A DNA stretch of 64,000 bases from JBCCIM01 sp965263205 (GCA_965263205.1 CBDHHF010000016.1:1-64000), one strand, 5' to 3'; positions 18,082 through 26,615 are shown, numbered from the stretch's first letter. The notes: a model not told the origin generated them from the sequence alone. Numbers and translations are program-made.

Positions 18082-19074
18082 TTATGGAATTCGAAAGCCG
18101 GCTTCGCGGGATCTGCTTGTGTTGCCAAATTCATCTACAATAGATACGGTCCAGAAGTACTCGCCGGCTGCGAGGGTATTGAGTTGAAACGATGTGCTGT
18201 CCGACGGAATATTCGGTATTGACCGCACCACGTTCTGGATATTGTTGTCGACCCGCACAACATCGACCTTGTAGGTAAAGGGGAAGCTAATGGCAGCAGC
18301 TTCCCAGGAGAGCGCGGGTGCCGTGGTATCCAACAACGATAAATCACGTGGGGATACGGCGAGCGGCGACGTCTCAATGACTCGGAAGAGGGCTTGTTTA
18401 TCCGATTGATTGATGCTATTGGTGCGATCGCGTGCGTAGAGAAAGATGTCGCGCCCCAGCAGTGCCGGCAAGGTCGTTGGCAGGCTGTCTCCCTGGATAA
18501 GCCGGCCAAATCTACCGGGTGTTGTTTGGGTAGACAGATCCACGCGGAAATCAAACGCAGGAATCTCAAGCCACACCTCTTCGATATCAGCAAGTCCGTC
18601 GCTGTCTGTAAGGTCGGCTTGAATATCCAGTCTGAACAATTCTTGCGGCGGTGGCCACCATCGACTGATGTGGACTGTGTTTATATCAATGTTGCTGAAT
18701 GTTGGCAGGCCGGGTAGGGAAATGGCGACGGTGGAAAACTCGCCGGCGGTTACGTCAACCCGGGTTGTTTGGGTTGCATATCCGGGAAGCGAGGCCGTTA
18801 AAGTGTAGGTGCCAGAGGCGAGGTCAGGAATAAAAACGGAACCACTGGCATCGGTCGGACCAGCAAAATTGCCAGGGTCTGTCTGCACAGTGACGCCTTC
18901 CAGCCCTGCTTGTGGGGCATAGAATGTTGTGACCTGCACGGTAAGGCCGCCTTCATCTTGAAAGTTTTCACCGCGTGGATCCAGTGGATTGTTGCGCGGC
19001 GCACCTTCAAAACAGCCAGACAGCGTGAGCAGGGCAGTCACGAGAAAAAGGCTATAGAATTTTAGTGCAGACAA
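18082..19074 (-). CDS. Lipoprotein with carboxypeptidase-regulatory-like domain
   Basis: Protein of 330 residues, first gene of the - strand group ending at 11762. The lipobox is LTLSGC with lipidation at Cys21. Residues about 43-118 form a carboxypeptidase-regulatory-like beta sandwich (TVQTDPGNFAGPTDASGSVF, then GTYTLTASLPGYATQT), the fold used for surface display in Bacteroidota. The C-terminal part (about 225-330) resembles a fibronectin-III domain (SWEAAAISFPFTYKVDVVR, FQLNTLAAGEYFWTV). No enzymatic motif. Tight spacing to the sigma54 activator suggests it belongs to the same envelope-sensing unit. Confidence 0.8.
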   Translation of the reverse strand: MSALKFYSLFLVTALLTLSGCFEGAPRNNPLDPRGENFQDEGGLTVQVTTFYAPQAGLEGVTVQTDPGNFAGPTDASGSVFIPDLASGTYTLTASLPGYATQTTRVDVTAGEFSTVAISLPGLPTFSNIDINTVHISRWWPPPQELFRLDIQADLTDSDGLADIEEVWLEIPAFDFRVDLSTQTTPGRFGRLIQGDSLPTTLPALLGRDIFLYARDRTNSINQSDKQALFRVIETSPLAVSPRDLSLLDTTAPALSWEAAAISFPFTYKVDVVRVDNNIQNVVRSIPNIPSDSTSFQLNTLAAGEYFWTVSIVDEFGNTSRSREAGFRIP

Positions 19075-19355
19075 AGTTTGTATAACGGAAATGTCGATAA
19101 TATTTCGTTGCAGTGCCGGCGGTTCACGTTAACATGGGCTTACTACCTGTAGGGCAGTGGGCTATTGGATTTGATACGCCTAATTTGCAAAGAAATAGAC
19201 CTGATGTAGTTTATGCGTTTTATATCACGTACCTACACAAATTCGGTTCTTTTACCAAATAGTTTTGTGAATAATTTTGAGGAAATCGGCCTTTTTGCAT
19301 GCATTTGGGGATATTTGTAATATTGATCCCAAAATTATCTGAACCAGTTTTGCAC

Positions 19356-19480
19356 TAACACGTAGTAACGGCATATCACCTTTTTACAACTCACTGATTC
19401 ACTTCAGATGCACCCCGTTGGCTCATTGAGATTCTTCAGGCTGTTTCCAAGGGTATTAGTGAAGAATTTCAAACAATAAT
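19356..19480 (+). promoter_or_regulatory. Conserved cold-shock 5' leader, copy 1
   Basis: The 125 bases before the first cspA-like gene share ordered blocks with the 129 bases before the second: TAACACGT, ATCACCTTTT, AACTCACTG, a GGCT...TTCTTC block and GTGAAGAATTTCA just before the ATG. The rest of 19075-19355 is AT-rich and shows no gene. Long structured leaders are known to control cspA translation by temperature; that this one does so is inference. Confidence 0.6.
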
Positions 19481-19690
19481 ATGGCACAAGGTAAAGTAAA
19501 ATGGTTCAATGTTGAAAAAGGCTTCGGCTTTATTGAACCTAACGATGGTAGCAAAGACGTTTTTGTACATCGTAACAACGTTGATGGACTTGGTTGGGAT
19601 GATGGTCTTCGCGACGGTGAAGAAGTAGAATATGAAGTTGAGCGCACACCCAAAGGTTTGGCCGCAATGAACGTTCAGCGGATGAACTAA
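19481..19690 (+). CDS. cspA: Cold shock protein, CspA family (copy 1)
   Basis: OB-fold nucleic-acid chaperone of 69 residues, the normal family length. RNP1 is KGFGFIEP (14-21) and RNP2 is DVFVHRNN (27-34), both intact. It melts RNA secondary structure in the cold. It is monocistronic, with a strong terminator 28 bp downstream, and about 83% identical by eye to the copy at 20720. The two share a 5' leader, so they are a recent duplication that kept its control region. Confidence 0.97.
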   Translation: MAQGKVKWFNVEKGFGFIEPNDGSKDVFVHRNNVDGLGWDDGLRDGEEVEYEVERTPKGLAAMNVQRMN

Positions 19691-19717
19691 GAAGGATTGT
19701 ACATACAAGTTTATTGC

Positions 19718-19752
19718 AAAAGCCTGGTCTTCGGATCAGGCTTTCTTTTTTT
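19718..19752 (+). terminator. Rho-independent terminator after first csp gene
   Basis: AAAAGCCTGGTC, tetraloop TTCG, GATCAGGCTTT and a T-rich tail (CTTTTTTT). The very stable TTCG loop and T run make this a textbook intrinsic terminator. Confidence 0.92.
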
Positions 19753-19775
19753 GTAGTCAGTTTTCAGTGAACGCT

Positions 19776-20423
19776 TTAGCGAAAGGTGCATTGTGCCCCT
19801 GCCGGCGGCTTAACGCCTACAACAACCTCCCCGCAATTTTCGTCGTATACCGAACAGTAACAAAACAAAAAGCTGTAGCGGTTGATCACTTCATCGCGTA
19901 CGGTACCCGGGGGCCAACCTGGCAATGAATCGCCCTCGGGGACATAGAGCCTAAACAACACATGTATCGTATTGGTCGCGAGCAACTCGCCAGCACCCCG
20001 CGTATGTACAAAAGACCCTGTGGGGAATGGCAGTGCGTTGACCTCATCGAGAAAGCCGTTGAAACTGAATTGTCCTCCTTCAGCTAACGCATCGTATATC
20101 TGCTGCCCATCTCGAAAGACCGTTAAGTTTTTGATGACCGCCGGTCCAAGTCCCGTATTTTCGATGCCATACGTAATAGCATAGCGACGTTGGCTGGCCT
20201 GTTGAATCATCTCTTCTGATGCTTCAAGATGGGGTAATACTGAAAGGCGGTTGTAGCGCCGGCTTTCCCTGCCTTCCCATATTGAAAGACCTATGGCAGC
20301 AAGTGCAACGATGATGGTAAGGATGTTGGCAAGTACCTGCAGCGTGGGGCCGGCGTTTTTTGGAGAGGGTGCCGGTTTTTGTGGAACAGGTTCGGGGGTA
20401 TGGGATGGAGCAGGAGATTCCAT
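19776..20423 (-). CDS. Membrane-anchored protein of unknown function
   Basis: Protein of 215 residues, family not recognised. Residues 1-26 are a Pro/Ser/Lys-rich cytoplasmic segment, 28-50 one membrane helix (LQVLANILTIIVALAAIGLS), then an extracytoplasmic beta-rich domain starting with a basic, Arg-rich stretch (EGRESRRYNRLSVLPHLEAS). The domain has patterns such as YGIENTGLGPAVIKNLTVF, reminiscent of small immunoglobulin-like membrane proteins, and four Cys residues (about 185-212) that could form disulfides. It lies alone between the two csp genes on the opposite strand. Confidence 0.7.
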   Translation of the reverse strand: MESPAPSHTPEPVPQKPAPSPKNAGPTLQVLANILTIIVALAAIGLSIWEGRESRRYNRLSVLPHLEASEEMIQQASQRRYAITYGIENTGLGPAVIKNLTVFRDGQQIYDALAEGGQFSFNGFLDEVNALPFPTGSFVHTRGAGELLATNTIHVLFRLYVPEGDSLPGWPPGTVRDEVINRYSFLFCYCSVYDENCGEVVVGVKPPAGAQCTFR

Positions 20424-20590
20424 GGAAAGCGCCGGGCCGTGTAACTCAGAATCAAGAGAGAGCTAAGGTACTCTCGGCCACCAAATTACACAACGACTGG
20501 TGCCGATTATAAAAAGTGCAACGAAGGTATTTGCACTTTTTTGGAAAGTATTTTTAAGAACCTGCGTATTATCGCGAACCACTTTGATCT

Positions 20591-20719
20591 TAACACGTTG
20601 TTCATAATTCATCACCTTTTATTAAACTCACTGTCGCGAAACTGTGCTGACCCGAGAGGCTGTGAGGTTCTTCCAACTGTGGACCGTTTCACGTCGGTGA
20701 AGAATTTCAGCGTACTATT
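20591..20719 (+). promoter_or_regulatory. Conserved cold-shock 5' leader, copy 2
   Basis: Aligns block by block with 19356-19480: TAACACGTTG, ATCACCTTTT, AACTCACTG, GAGGCTGTGAGGTTCTTC and GTGAAGAATTTCA before the start codon. The sequence between blocks differs, as expected if structure or short motifs are under selection. Confidence 0.6.
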
Positions 20720-20929
20720 ATGGCAAAGGGAAAAGTAAAGTGGTTTAACACTGAAAAAGGCTTCGGCTTCATTGAACCTGATGAAGGCGGCAAAGATGTA
20801 TTTGTACATCGCAACAACATTGACGGTCTCGAATGGAATGAAGGGCTCCGCGATGGGGAAGAAGTAGCGTACGAGGTAGAGCGGACCCCCAAAGGATTAG
20901 CTGCTATGAATGTGCAGCGTCTGGACTGA
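20720..20929 (+). CDS. cspA: Cold shock protein, CspA family (copy 2)
   Basis: Paralogue of the gene at 19481, 69 residues, with the same RNP motifs KGFGFIEP and DVFVHRNN and the same ending (AAMNVQR). Differences cluster in the loop GLEWNEGLRDGEE. Followed by its own terminator. Likely the same RNA-chaperone role under cold or growth-phase control. Confidence 0.97.
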   Translation: MAKGKVKWFNTEKGFGFIEPDEGGKDVFVHRNNIDGLEWNEGLRDGEEVAYEVERTPKGLAAMNVQRLD

Positions 20930-20957
20930 TTCTCGTAAACATATTTTCCTCATCCCG

Positions 20958-20985
20958 GCCCGGTCAGTATGACGGGCTTTTTTTG
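20958..20985 (+). terminator. Rho-independent terminator after second csp gene
   Basis: GCCCG, a 10-base loop and CGGGC followed by T7. An in-frame TTG inside the T run (20983) would extend the next gene upstream, but that start is unlikely for this reason. Confidence 0.85.
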
Positions 20986-21078
20986 TTGCCGTACTTTTTT
21001 ATCGCCCTACTTTTTTGTGCTCCGGCTTTTCTGTTTATTGAGGCATCGACATTCCCCACACTTTATGTCCCGGCACTC

Positions 21079-21711
21079 ATGAAGCGAAAGCACCGTTTTC
21101 CTGCCAGTACGAGCGCTTTGCCGGCGTTACTTTTCCTCCTGATTGCTGCGTGCAATGCGCCGGCTGCTGCACCCCAACAACAGACAGCCTCTGCCGAACA
21201 AGCTGCCAATCATCCTGCACAATTTGGTTTTGGGCGCGCGGCTACACCCGAAGAAATTGCTGCCTGGGATATTGATGTCATGCCTGATGGCACTGGATTA
21301 CCTCCCGGCGAAGGTTCGGTAGGGGAAGGGGCCGAATTGTATCGACTGCAGTGCGCTGCCTGTCATGGCGCGACCGGCACGGAGGGGCCTAATGATCGGC
21401 TTGTTGGGCAATTACCTGATGACACCTTTACCATGCACGAGGATTTGTCTGCCCGCCGGCACAAAGCTGTAGGGAGCTACTGGCCGTACAGTACCACGCT
21501 GTTTGATTACATCCGGCGTGCGATGCCCCATCCAGCACCCGGTTCGTTGGAAGACGCCGAAGTGTATGCACTCACGGCATACATCCTCCACTTAAATGGG
21601 TTGGTAGATGCTGATGCAGTGATGGACGCATCGACGTTGCCGGCTGTCGAAATGCCGGCCCAGGCCCTCTTTATTCCGGATGACCGCCTCGACTACGATG
21701 CCGTTCACTGA
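21079..21711 (+). CDS. Lipoprotein c-type cytochrome (sulfite dehydrogenase partner)
   Basis: Protein of 210 residues taken from ATG at 21079. The frame stays open back to a TTG inside the preceding terminator, but the ATG gives a proper lipoprotein signal (LLFLLIAAC, Cys25). One haem-c site is CAACH (92-96), with a likely distal Met ligand in RRAMPHP (about 149). It stands 78 bp before a SoxC-type molybdoenzyme and is the plausible electron acceptor, as SoxD/SorB are for SoxC/SorA. It is shorter than typical SoxD and carries a single haem. Confidence 0.88.
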   Translation: MKRKHRFPASTSALPALLFLLIAACNAPAAAPQQQTASAEQAANHPAQFGFGRAATPEEIAAWDIDVMPDGTGLPPGEGSVGEGAELYRLQCAACHGATGTEGPNDRLVGQLPDDTFTMHEDLSARRHKAVGSYWPYSTTLFDYIRRAMPHPAPGSLEDAEVYALTAYILHLNGLVDADAVMDASTLPAVEMPAQALFIPDDRLDYDAVH

Positions 21712-21789
21712 GCATTATGTCCCTGCGCATTATCTCCCTGAACATTGCGAGCAACGCATAGATAACCTTCACCTGTAAACTCTGAACCG

Positions 21790-23061
21790 ATGCAGCCTAA
21801 GAAACCCGTTGGGCCACAGCCTCCACAGGAAAAGAAATTAACCCGCCGCGCATTGCTGGCCGGCCTGGCTGGCGGTTCAGGCGTTGTGCTTACGCAAACG
21901 GCAAGCGGACGCATGGTACAAACAGCGCCCCAGGCAAGGCCTGTAGCGCCCGAAGATCCCACAAAAGTGCAGGGGCCATTACCCAGTGAACTTGGTACCC
22001 GGTCACCGTTTGAAACGCCACGGCGCTATCCATCGAGTACGTCGTCGAGAACCCCGCTCGGTTATCTACATGGCACCATTACGCCATCCGATTTACACTA
22101 CGAGCGACACCATGGCGGTGTACCTACCATTGATCCGGAGCGGTATGAACTCCTCATCCATGGCATGGTCGAGCGGCCAATGAAATTTACGCTGGCTGAT
22201 CTGATGCGCTTCCCGGCCGTTTCGCGTATTTGTTTTCTGGAATGTTCGGGCAATTTGTGGAGCACAGCGCCTGAGCAAACGAGGCCGGGGCAGATATGTG
22301 GCTTGACGAGTCAGAGTGAATGGACAGGTGTTAAGCTCTCTACCCTGTTTCGTGAGGTGGGTGCCGATCCTGAAGCTACCTGGTTTTTGGCGGAAGGCTC
22401 CGATGCTGCAGTCATGACACGCAGCGTACCCATGCACAAAGGATGGGAAGATGCAATTTTAGCGTATGCACAGAACGGCGAGCCGATTCGGCCGGCGCAC
22501 GGCTATCCCGCACGACTCGTGCTGCCGGGTTGGGAAGGAAACGCCAACATCAAGTGGATTCGGCGCATAGAAATTGCCGATCGTCCGTTTATGACACGAG
22601 AAGAGACCTCCAAGTATAGCGAGCCGGTAAAAGGGGGCAAGATTCGTCAGTTCAGTTTCATTATGGACGCGCGATCGATTATTACTTTCCCGGCTTATCC
22701 GGCAGTGATTGAACCAGGATGGGTAGAGATTCGTGGGATTGCCTGGAGTGGTCGCGGGCGGATTCGTCGGGTTGAAGTCAGCACAAACGGCGGCAACATG
22801 TGGCAGCCGGCTGAATTACAGGGGCCTGTACTAGACAAGGCGCATACCCGTTTTAGGCTGCTGTGGCATTGGGATGGGCAGGCAACCGAAATAATGAGCC
22901 GCGCCATCGACGAAACCGGGTATACCCAACCCACGCGTAAAGCGTTAATCGAAGCGCGGGGTGTGGGAGCTGTGCCTTATCACCTCAATCCTATAACCGC
23001 CTGGCAAATCAAAAAATCCGGCGATGTGCTATTCCGCGCCGAACCATGGGGCAAGGGGTAG
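21790..23061 (+). CDS. soxC: SoxC-family sulfite dehydrogenase, molybdopterin subunit
   Basis: Periplasmic molybdenum enzyme of 423 residues. Twin-arginine signal LTRRALLAGLAGG (17-29). The sulfite-oxidase fold covers about 95-280, with the Mo-coordinating Cys152 in FLECSGN and SoxC-like stretches (HHGGVPTIDPERYELLIHG). A C-terminal dimerisation domain (about 290-405) includes GIAWSGRGRIRRVEVSTNGG. It oxidises sulfite to sulfate (or the Sox carrier-bound sulfane in a full Sox system) and passes electrons to the cytochrome upstream. No soxXYZAB genes are in the window, so stand-alone sulfite detoxification or oxidation is the simpler reading. The symbol is a family label. Confidence 0.9.
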   Translation: MQPKKPVGPQPPQEKKLTRRALLAGLAGGSGVVLTQTASGRMVQTAPQARPVAPEDPTKVQGPLPSELGTRSPFETPRRYPSSTSSRTPLGYLHGTITPSDLHYERHHGGVPTIDPERYELLIHGMVERPMKFTLADLMRFPAVSRICFLECSGNLWSTAPEQTRPGQICGLTSQSEWTGVKLSTLFREVGADPEATWFLAEGSDAAVMTRSVPMHKGWEDAILAYAQNGEPIRPAHGYPARLVLPGWEGNANIKWIRRIEIADRPFMTREETSKYSEPVKGGKIRQFSFIMDARSIITFPAYPAVIEPGWVEIRGIAWSGRGRIRRVEVSTNGGNMWQPAELQGPVLDKAHTRFRLLWHWDGQATEIMSRAIDETGYTQPTRKALIEARGVGAVPYHLNPITAWQIKKSGDVLFRAEPWGKG

Positions 23062-23124
23062 CTTAAGGTCCGCAAACCCCTGTCGAATGCCTTAGTGACA
23101 AGAACCAGCCAGATGGGGGGCGCA

Positions 23125-23748
23125 ATGTTACATTCTCTTGCAAAACATATGCTGGAGCTACTGCTCGTAGCCGGCGTACTGCACACAGCACCGGTTGCAG
23201 CACAAGACGCAAGCCCGCAAGCCAGCAATTTTTCACTACTGAGTGCAGCCGGCGAAGATGTGACGCTGGCCCAATACCAGGGGAGCTACGTGGTGTTGGA
23301 ATGGATGAACTTTAGATGCCGTACCGTTGATGCGCTGTACAAAGACCATACGCTTCCCGCAATGCAGGCAGATCTTAAAGAGCAGGACATTGTATGGCTA
23401 TCCATTGTCTCAGAAGCGCAGGGTAAGCAGGGGCAAGTGGCAACGGATAAAATGCAACGGCAGATAGAAAAGCGAGGAGGACAACAGACTGCGGTGTTGC
23501 TGGACGTAACCGGTACAGTTGGGCAAGCTTATGGGGCCATGGTTTCACCCCATATGGTTGTGATCAACCCTGAAGGTGAAATCATCTACCAGGGAGCCTT
23601 TGACAATCAGCCGCCAGGAATAGAACCCGATCCAGATATGCCGGCAACCAACTATGTCCTGGATGCACTTACAGCAGCGCAAAACGGGGAGGAGGTGACG
23701 TATCCAATCACTGAAGCGTACGGGTGTCCGATTCGGTACGAACGGTAG
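23125..23748 (+). CDS. Exported AhpC/TSA-type redoxin
   Basis: Thioredoxin-fold protein of 207 residues. The start is set at ATG 23125 because GGGGGGC precedes it and a signal peptide follows directly (LLVAGVLHTAPVAAQ); a GTG at 23095 is also in frame. The fold matches the redoxin group with 'W.N..C' near residue 65 and GxAYGA..SPHMVVINPEG near 135-153. The usual CP dipeptide at the active site reads CRTV, so the peroxidatic-type Cys is kept but the following Pro is lost. Third gene after the cytochrome and SoxC genes, perhaps protecting or maturing them. Confidence 0.8.
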   Translation: MLHSLAKHMLELLLVAGVLHTAPVAAQDASPQASNFSLLSAAGEDVTLAQYQGSYVVLEWMNFRCRTVDALYKDHTLPAMQADLKEQDIVWLSIVSEAQGKQGQVATDKMQRQIEKRGGQQTAVLLDVTGTVGQAYGAMVSPHMVVINPEGEIIYQGAFDNQPPGIEPDPDMPATNYVLDALTAAQNGEEVTYPITEAYGCPIRYER

Positions 23749-23756
23749 AAATTAGA

Positions 23757-23790
23757 AAACCCAGGCTGCTGGGGACAGGCCTGGGTTTCC
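23757..23790 (+). terminator. Terminator of the sulfite dehydrogenase operon
   Basis: AAACCCAGGC, a 14-base loop, GCCTGGGTTT followed by CCTTAGG. Strong 10-bp stem with a weak T tail. Confidence 0.75.
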
Positions 23791-24089
23791 TTAGGTTCTT
23801 CGAACCCGCATAGCTTAAGACGTCAATAAAGTATGGTAAATTAGCCTTATCTGCAAGTTTGGCTTAATATTTTTTTGTTGTAAGCGCTTTTTCCTGTGTA
23901 ATAAAGTAATATTTTCTGTATTGCGCAATAAAATAAAAGCGCTTCCAGAAAAATAACTGCCGTATTCTTGTAGCTTGGCATTGCTTTTGAAATAGTGGTT
24001 TTTGTCCTCCCGGCTCATCTCAAAAATAGATTCTGATTATTGCTTTGCTGGCAGGACGCTAAATCCCCATCCAATCAAAGCTACTTTTC
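23791..24089. other. AT-rich gene-free interval
   Basis: About 300 bases, much richer in A/T than the surroundings, with a separated inverted repeat (AAGCGCTTTTT at 23882-23892 and AAAAGCGCTT near 23935-23944) and TTGCGCAA between. No gene. It probably holds the promoter of the orphan gene at 24090. Confidence 0.45.
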
Positions 24090-24473
24090 ATGTCTTCATA
24101 CCCGTCTCCCCGGCGGCAGCGCGACAAACTGATCGCAATGCGTGATGCTGCTGCAGGTGCTTTTGAAGCAGCAAGACATAAACATATCAGGTTGCTTGGC
24201 AAAGCAGAATCGATTTCACTCGACTATATCGCTGGCGTTGCGACGCGCGCGCAAGTACGCGTTGCCGTTTCGTCATTGTATGATATGCGCGTAAAGGTCC
24301 GCCAGGCGGCACATCGTGTGAGGTCGTACCAGGACATGCTGGATAAAATTGCAATCCGTGAGGCGCGAGAAATCAAGGCCCGCGCACTTCAAACTCAGAT
24401 CGAAGCCGCTGCTACTCGCCCGTACATTTCCAGGCCCTACATGGAATTGCACACCGTGCCTCAGGGAGCTTAA
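24090..24473 (+). CDS. Small basic helical protein, unknown
   Basis: Protein of 127 residues, no family recognised. It is predicted almost wholly helical and rich in Arg, Ala and Gln with few hydrophobic stretches (RVRSYQDMLDKIAIREAREI), so it is cytosolic and possibly coiled-coil or nucleic-acid binding. Codon use resembles its neighbours. It precedes the regulator at 24712 by about 240 bp and may share its control. Confidence 0.6.
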   Translation: MSSYPSPRRQRDKLIAMRDAAAGAFEAARHKHIRLLGKAESISLDYIAGVATRAQVRVAVSSLYDMRVKVRQAAHRVRSYQDMLDKIAIREAREIKARALQTQIEAAATRPYISRPYMELHTVPQGA

Positions 24474-24711
24474 AGAGGAAGCATCGCATTTCTTTTGCAT
24501 TATTCTGGAGTCTGTCTCATGCTTCAGGATCGTGCAATGCTTGAAGATGTTGCACTGAAAAATAGTGTGTTTACGCCATGCGCGACGGGGCCTTCATGAG
24601 GTATCTTGTTGCACGACCCTTCTCGATGGTCACCGCGCTACAGGTATCTCATTGCAAGTATCTCTGTATCGCCGTGCCACTCATCTCTTTTCTGTCTTTG
24701 CTGTACGTCCC

Positions 24712-25359
24712 ATGTCTTACTCAGCAACAGTGGTGTGGCTTGTAGATGCGAATGAAACGCGCGCTCAGGAAATAAGCAGCCTTATTAATGAAACTGTCGA
24801 CATTCGTTGTGCGCGGCAGTTCGATGAGCTCGCTGCGGTCCATGATTTTGTCACATCAGGTGATACCTGTCACTGGCCCGACGTGCTGCTAATTTTTGCA
24901 CCGGCTAACGGCGATGAAACCGCGTATCTGGATCTCATGATTATCCTTAAACGGCTGAAACACCTGTGGCCACCCGTGTCGTGTGTGTTAGCTGATGGGT
25001 CTATGGACCGCCGGCTCATGGTTGAAGCCATCCATGCCGGCGCAAATGGCGTCATCGCAAGCTCGCATCCCTATGTAAAGTTTGTGCGTGTGATACGACA
25101 AGCAGCAGCTGGTGGCTTATGGATGGATCCCATGTTGGCCAGGTATACTTCGCATGTGCTCAACGATGCGGCGGACGAACAGGAGTCCGCCCAGCGTTTT
25201 TCTACAGAAACCGCGTTGTTGCTGGCTTTTATGGCAGATGGGGTCACGGAGCAAGAAACTGTTGATGTCCTGCAGCTTAGCCGGCGCAACATTCAGCATT
25301 CATTGGGACAAATCTATCGGGCACTGCATCGCGTAGCCGGATTTCATTTTGTCGCCTGA
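24712..25359 (+). CDS. LuxR/NarL-type regulator with degenerate receiver domain
   Basis: Protein of 215 residues, start set at ATG 24712, where the receiver fold begins (TVVWLVDANETRAQEI); the open frame reaches back to 24565 without domain support. Residues 5-125 look like a receiver: acidic pocket D12 is present, but the phospho-acceptor site reads PDVLLIFAP, with Phe where Asp is expected. The conserved Lys near the end is also absent (VIASSHPYVKF). Residues about 160-213 are a LuxR-type helix-turn-helix (MADGVTEQETVDVLQLSRRN). Probably a phosphorylation-independent or ligand-controlled regulator. No histidine kinase is adjacent. Confidence 0.8.
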   Translation: MSYSATVVWLVDANETRAQEISSLINETVDIRCARQFDELAAVHDFVTSGDTCHWPDVLLIFAPANGDETAYLDLMIILKRLKHLWPPVSCVLADGSMDRRLMVEAIHAGANGVIASSHPYVKFVRVIRQAAAGGLWMDPMLARYTSHVLNDAADEQESAQRFSTETALLLAFMADGVTEQETVDVLQLSRRNIQHSLGQIYRALHRVAGFHFVA

Positions 25360-25454
25360 CTCCTTCAGGCTACTCGTTCCCCACTATTGGCACCCATTGC
25401 AGGATACGGTATATTTGACACCGCGTAGTGTTTAGCGCTATGTAACGTTATTGC

Positions 25455-26615
25455 GTGATTATTTGGCTTGCGTTGGGCAGTGCAATGGGTGGTTGGTTTC
25501 TTGTTTACCAGATTGTCTTGGGCATAGGCGCCGTGCAGGGGCTGGTGATGGGGGTATTGCTCTGGCAGCGATCGAGTCCGCGCTATTACGCCAATCGATT
25601 CCTGGCGGTGCTCCTTGGTTTTTTTGCTTATCGCCTGGTTGCTGAATTATTGCGTGGTGCAGGGTACGGCGGTCCCGATCATTTGCTTTACCATTTTCTG
25701 CTCGAATTCAACTGGCTCTACGGCGGCCTGTTATTCTTCTACGTCGCCTGTTATCTCGATCCCAAACGGCGCTTGCAGCGTAGCGACTGGGTACACCTGG
25801 TGCCGCCGGCCATTGAGTTTGTGATTAGCAACTACGTGAAGACGCAGAACTTCTACTGGGATGGCACTCCTGAGAGTTTGAGTTGGCTTGGCCGGCAAGC
25901 CTACATGCTCTGGAATCACACGCCCATCCAGATTGTTGTGTTTTGCGGGCTGATTCTGGGCTATGGATGGTATGCACTGCGGTTGTGGCGCGCTCATCAG
26001 GACACAGAGGACACCGGTGGAGCACTGCCGGCTCGTTGGTTGAACGGGTTCATCTTGATTTACCTCGGGTTTGCGGTCTCGATGATCACGTGCAGTTTTG
26101 TAGATTACCTGTTTTTTGACTTCGCTTTTCAGCCGTTTTATGTATATCCGCTTTATGTCGGCATTGCAGTGCTTACCTATGCATTTGGACTGGCTGGTTT
26201 TCTGCACCGCAACGCGCCCATCAAGCAGTCCCGACGCGTCGATATCGAGGGCTTAATCGATGTGGATGCAGCGCTGGAACGCCTGGAGCACGCGATGGAA
26301 AAAGAAAAGCTTTACTTACAAGCCGACCTGACCCTGCAATCACTTGCCACAGCGATTGATATTAAACCCTATGTGCTCACCCAACTCCTCAACACTACGG
26401 TCAACAAATCTTTTACTGAATATGTGAACGCGTATCGTGTAGCTGAGGTGGTTCGACTCTTCGGGAAGCCGGCGTACGCAAATTATACCCTCACAGCCAT
26501 TGCCTTTGAAGCCGGCTTCAACTCGAAAGCCACCTTTAATCGGATATTTAGAAAAGTAACCGGTAAAACGCCGGGGCAAGTAAGAGATGAACAGACGTCT
26601 CATCTTTCCAATTGA
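25455..26615 (+). CDS. AraC-family regulator with seven-helix membrane sensor
   Basis: Protein of 386 residues starting at GTG 25455. Residues 1-255 hold about seven membrane helices (first at 5-30), an arrangement common in Bacteroidota AraC regulators where a membrane domain senses a signal. The C-terminal AraC double helix-turn-helix lies at about 285-380: LTLQSLATAIDIKPYVLTQL for the first HTH, ALAIAFEAGF-like TLTAIAFEAGFNSKATFNRI for the second, ending KVTGKTPGQVRDE. DNA-binding at the membrane is implied. Its likely target is the downstream secreted gene or itself. Confidence 0.88.
   Translation: MIIWLALGSAMGGWFLVYQIVLGIGAVQGLVMGVLLWQRSSPRYYANRFLAVLLGFFAYRLVAELLRGAGYGGPDHLLYHFLLEFNWLYGGLLFFYVACYLDPKRRLQRSDWVHLVPPAIEFVISNYVKTQNFYWDGTPESLSWLGRQAYMLWNHTPIQIVVFCGLILGYGWYALRLWRAHQDTEDTGGALPARWLNGFILIYLGFAVSMITCSFVDYLFFDFAFQPFYVYPLYVGIAVLTYAFGLAGFLHRNAPIKQSRRVDIEGLIDVDAALERLEHAMEKEKLYLQADLTLQSLATAIDIKPYVLTQLLNTTVNKSFTEYVNAYRVAEVVRLFGKPAYANYTLTAIAFEAGFNSKATFNRIFRKVTGKTPGQVRDEQTSHLSN

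Noticed and set aside
24565..24711. Upstream extension of the pseudo-receiver regulator
   Set aside because: The 49 added residues show no domain; the receiver fold begins at the ATG at 24712.
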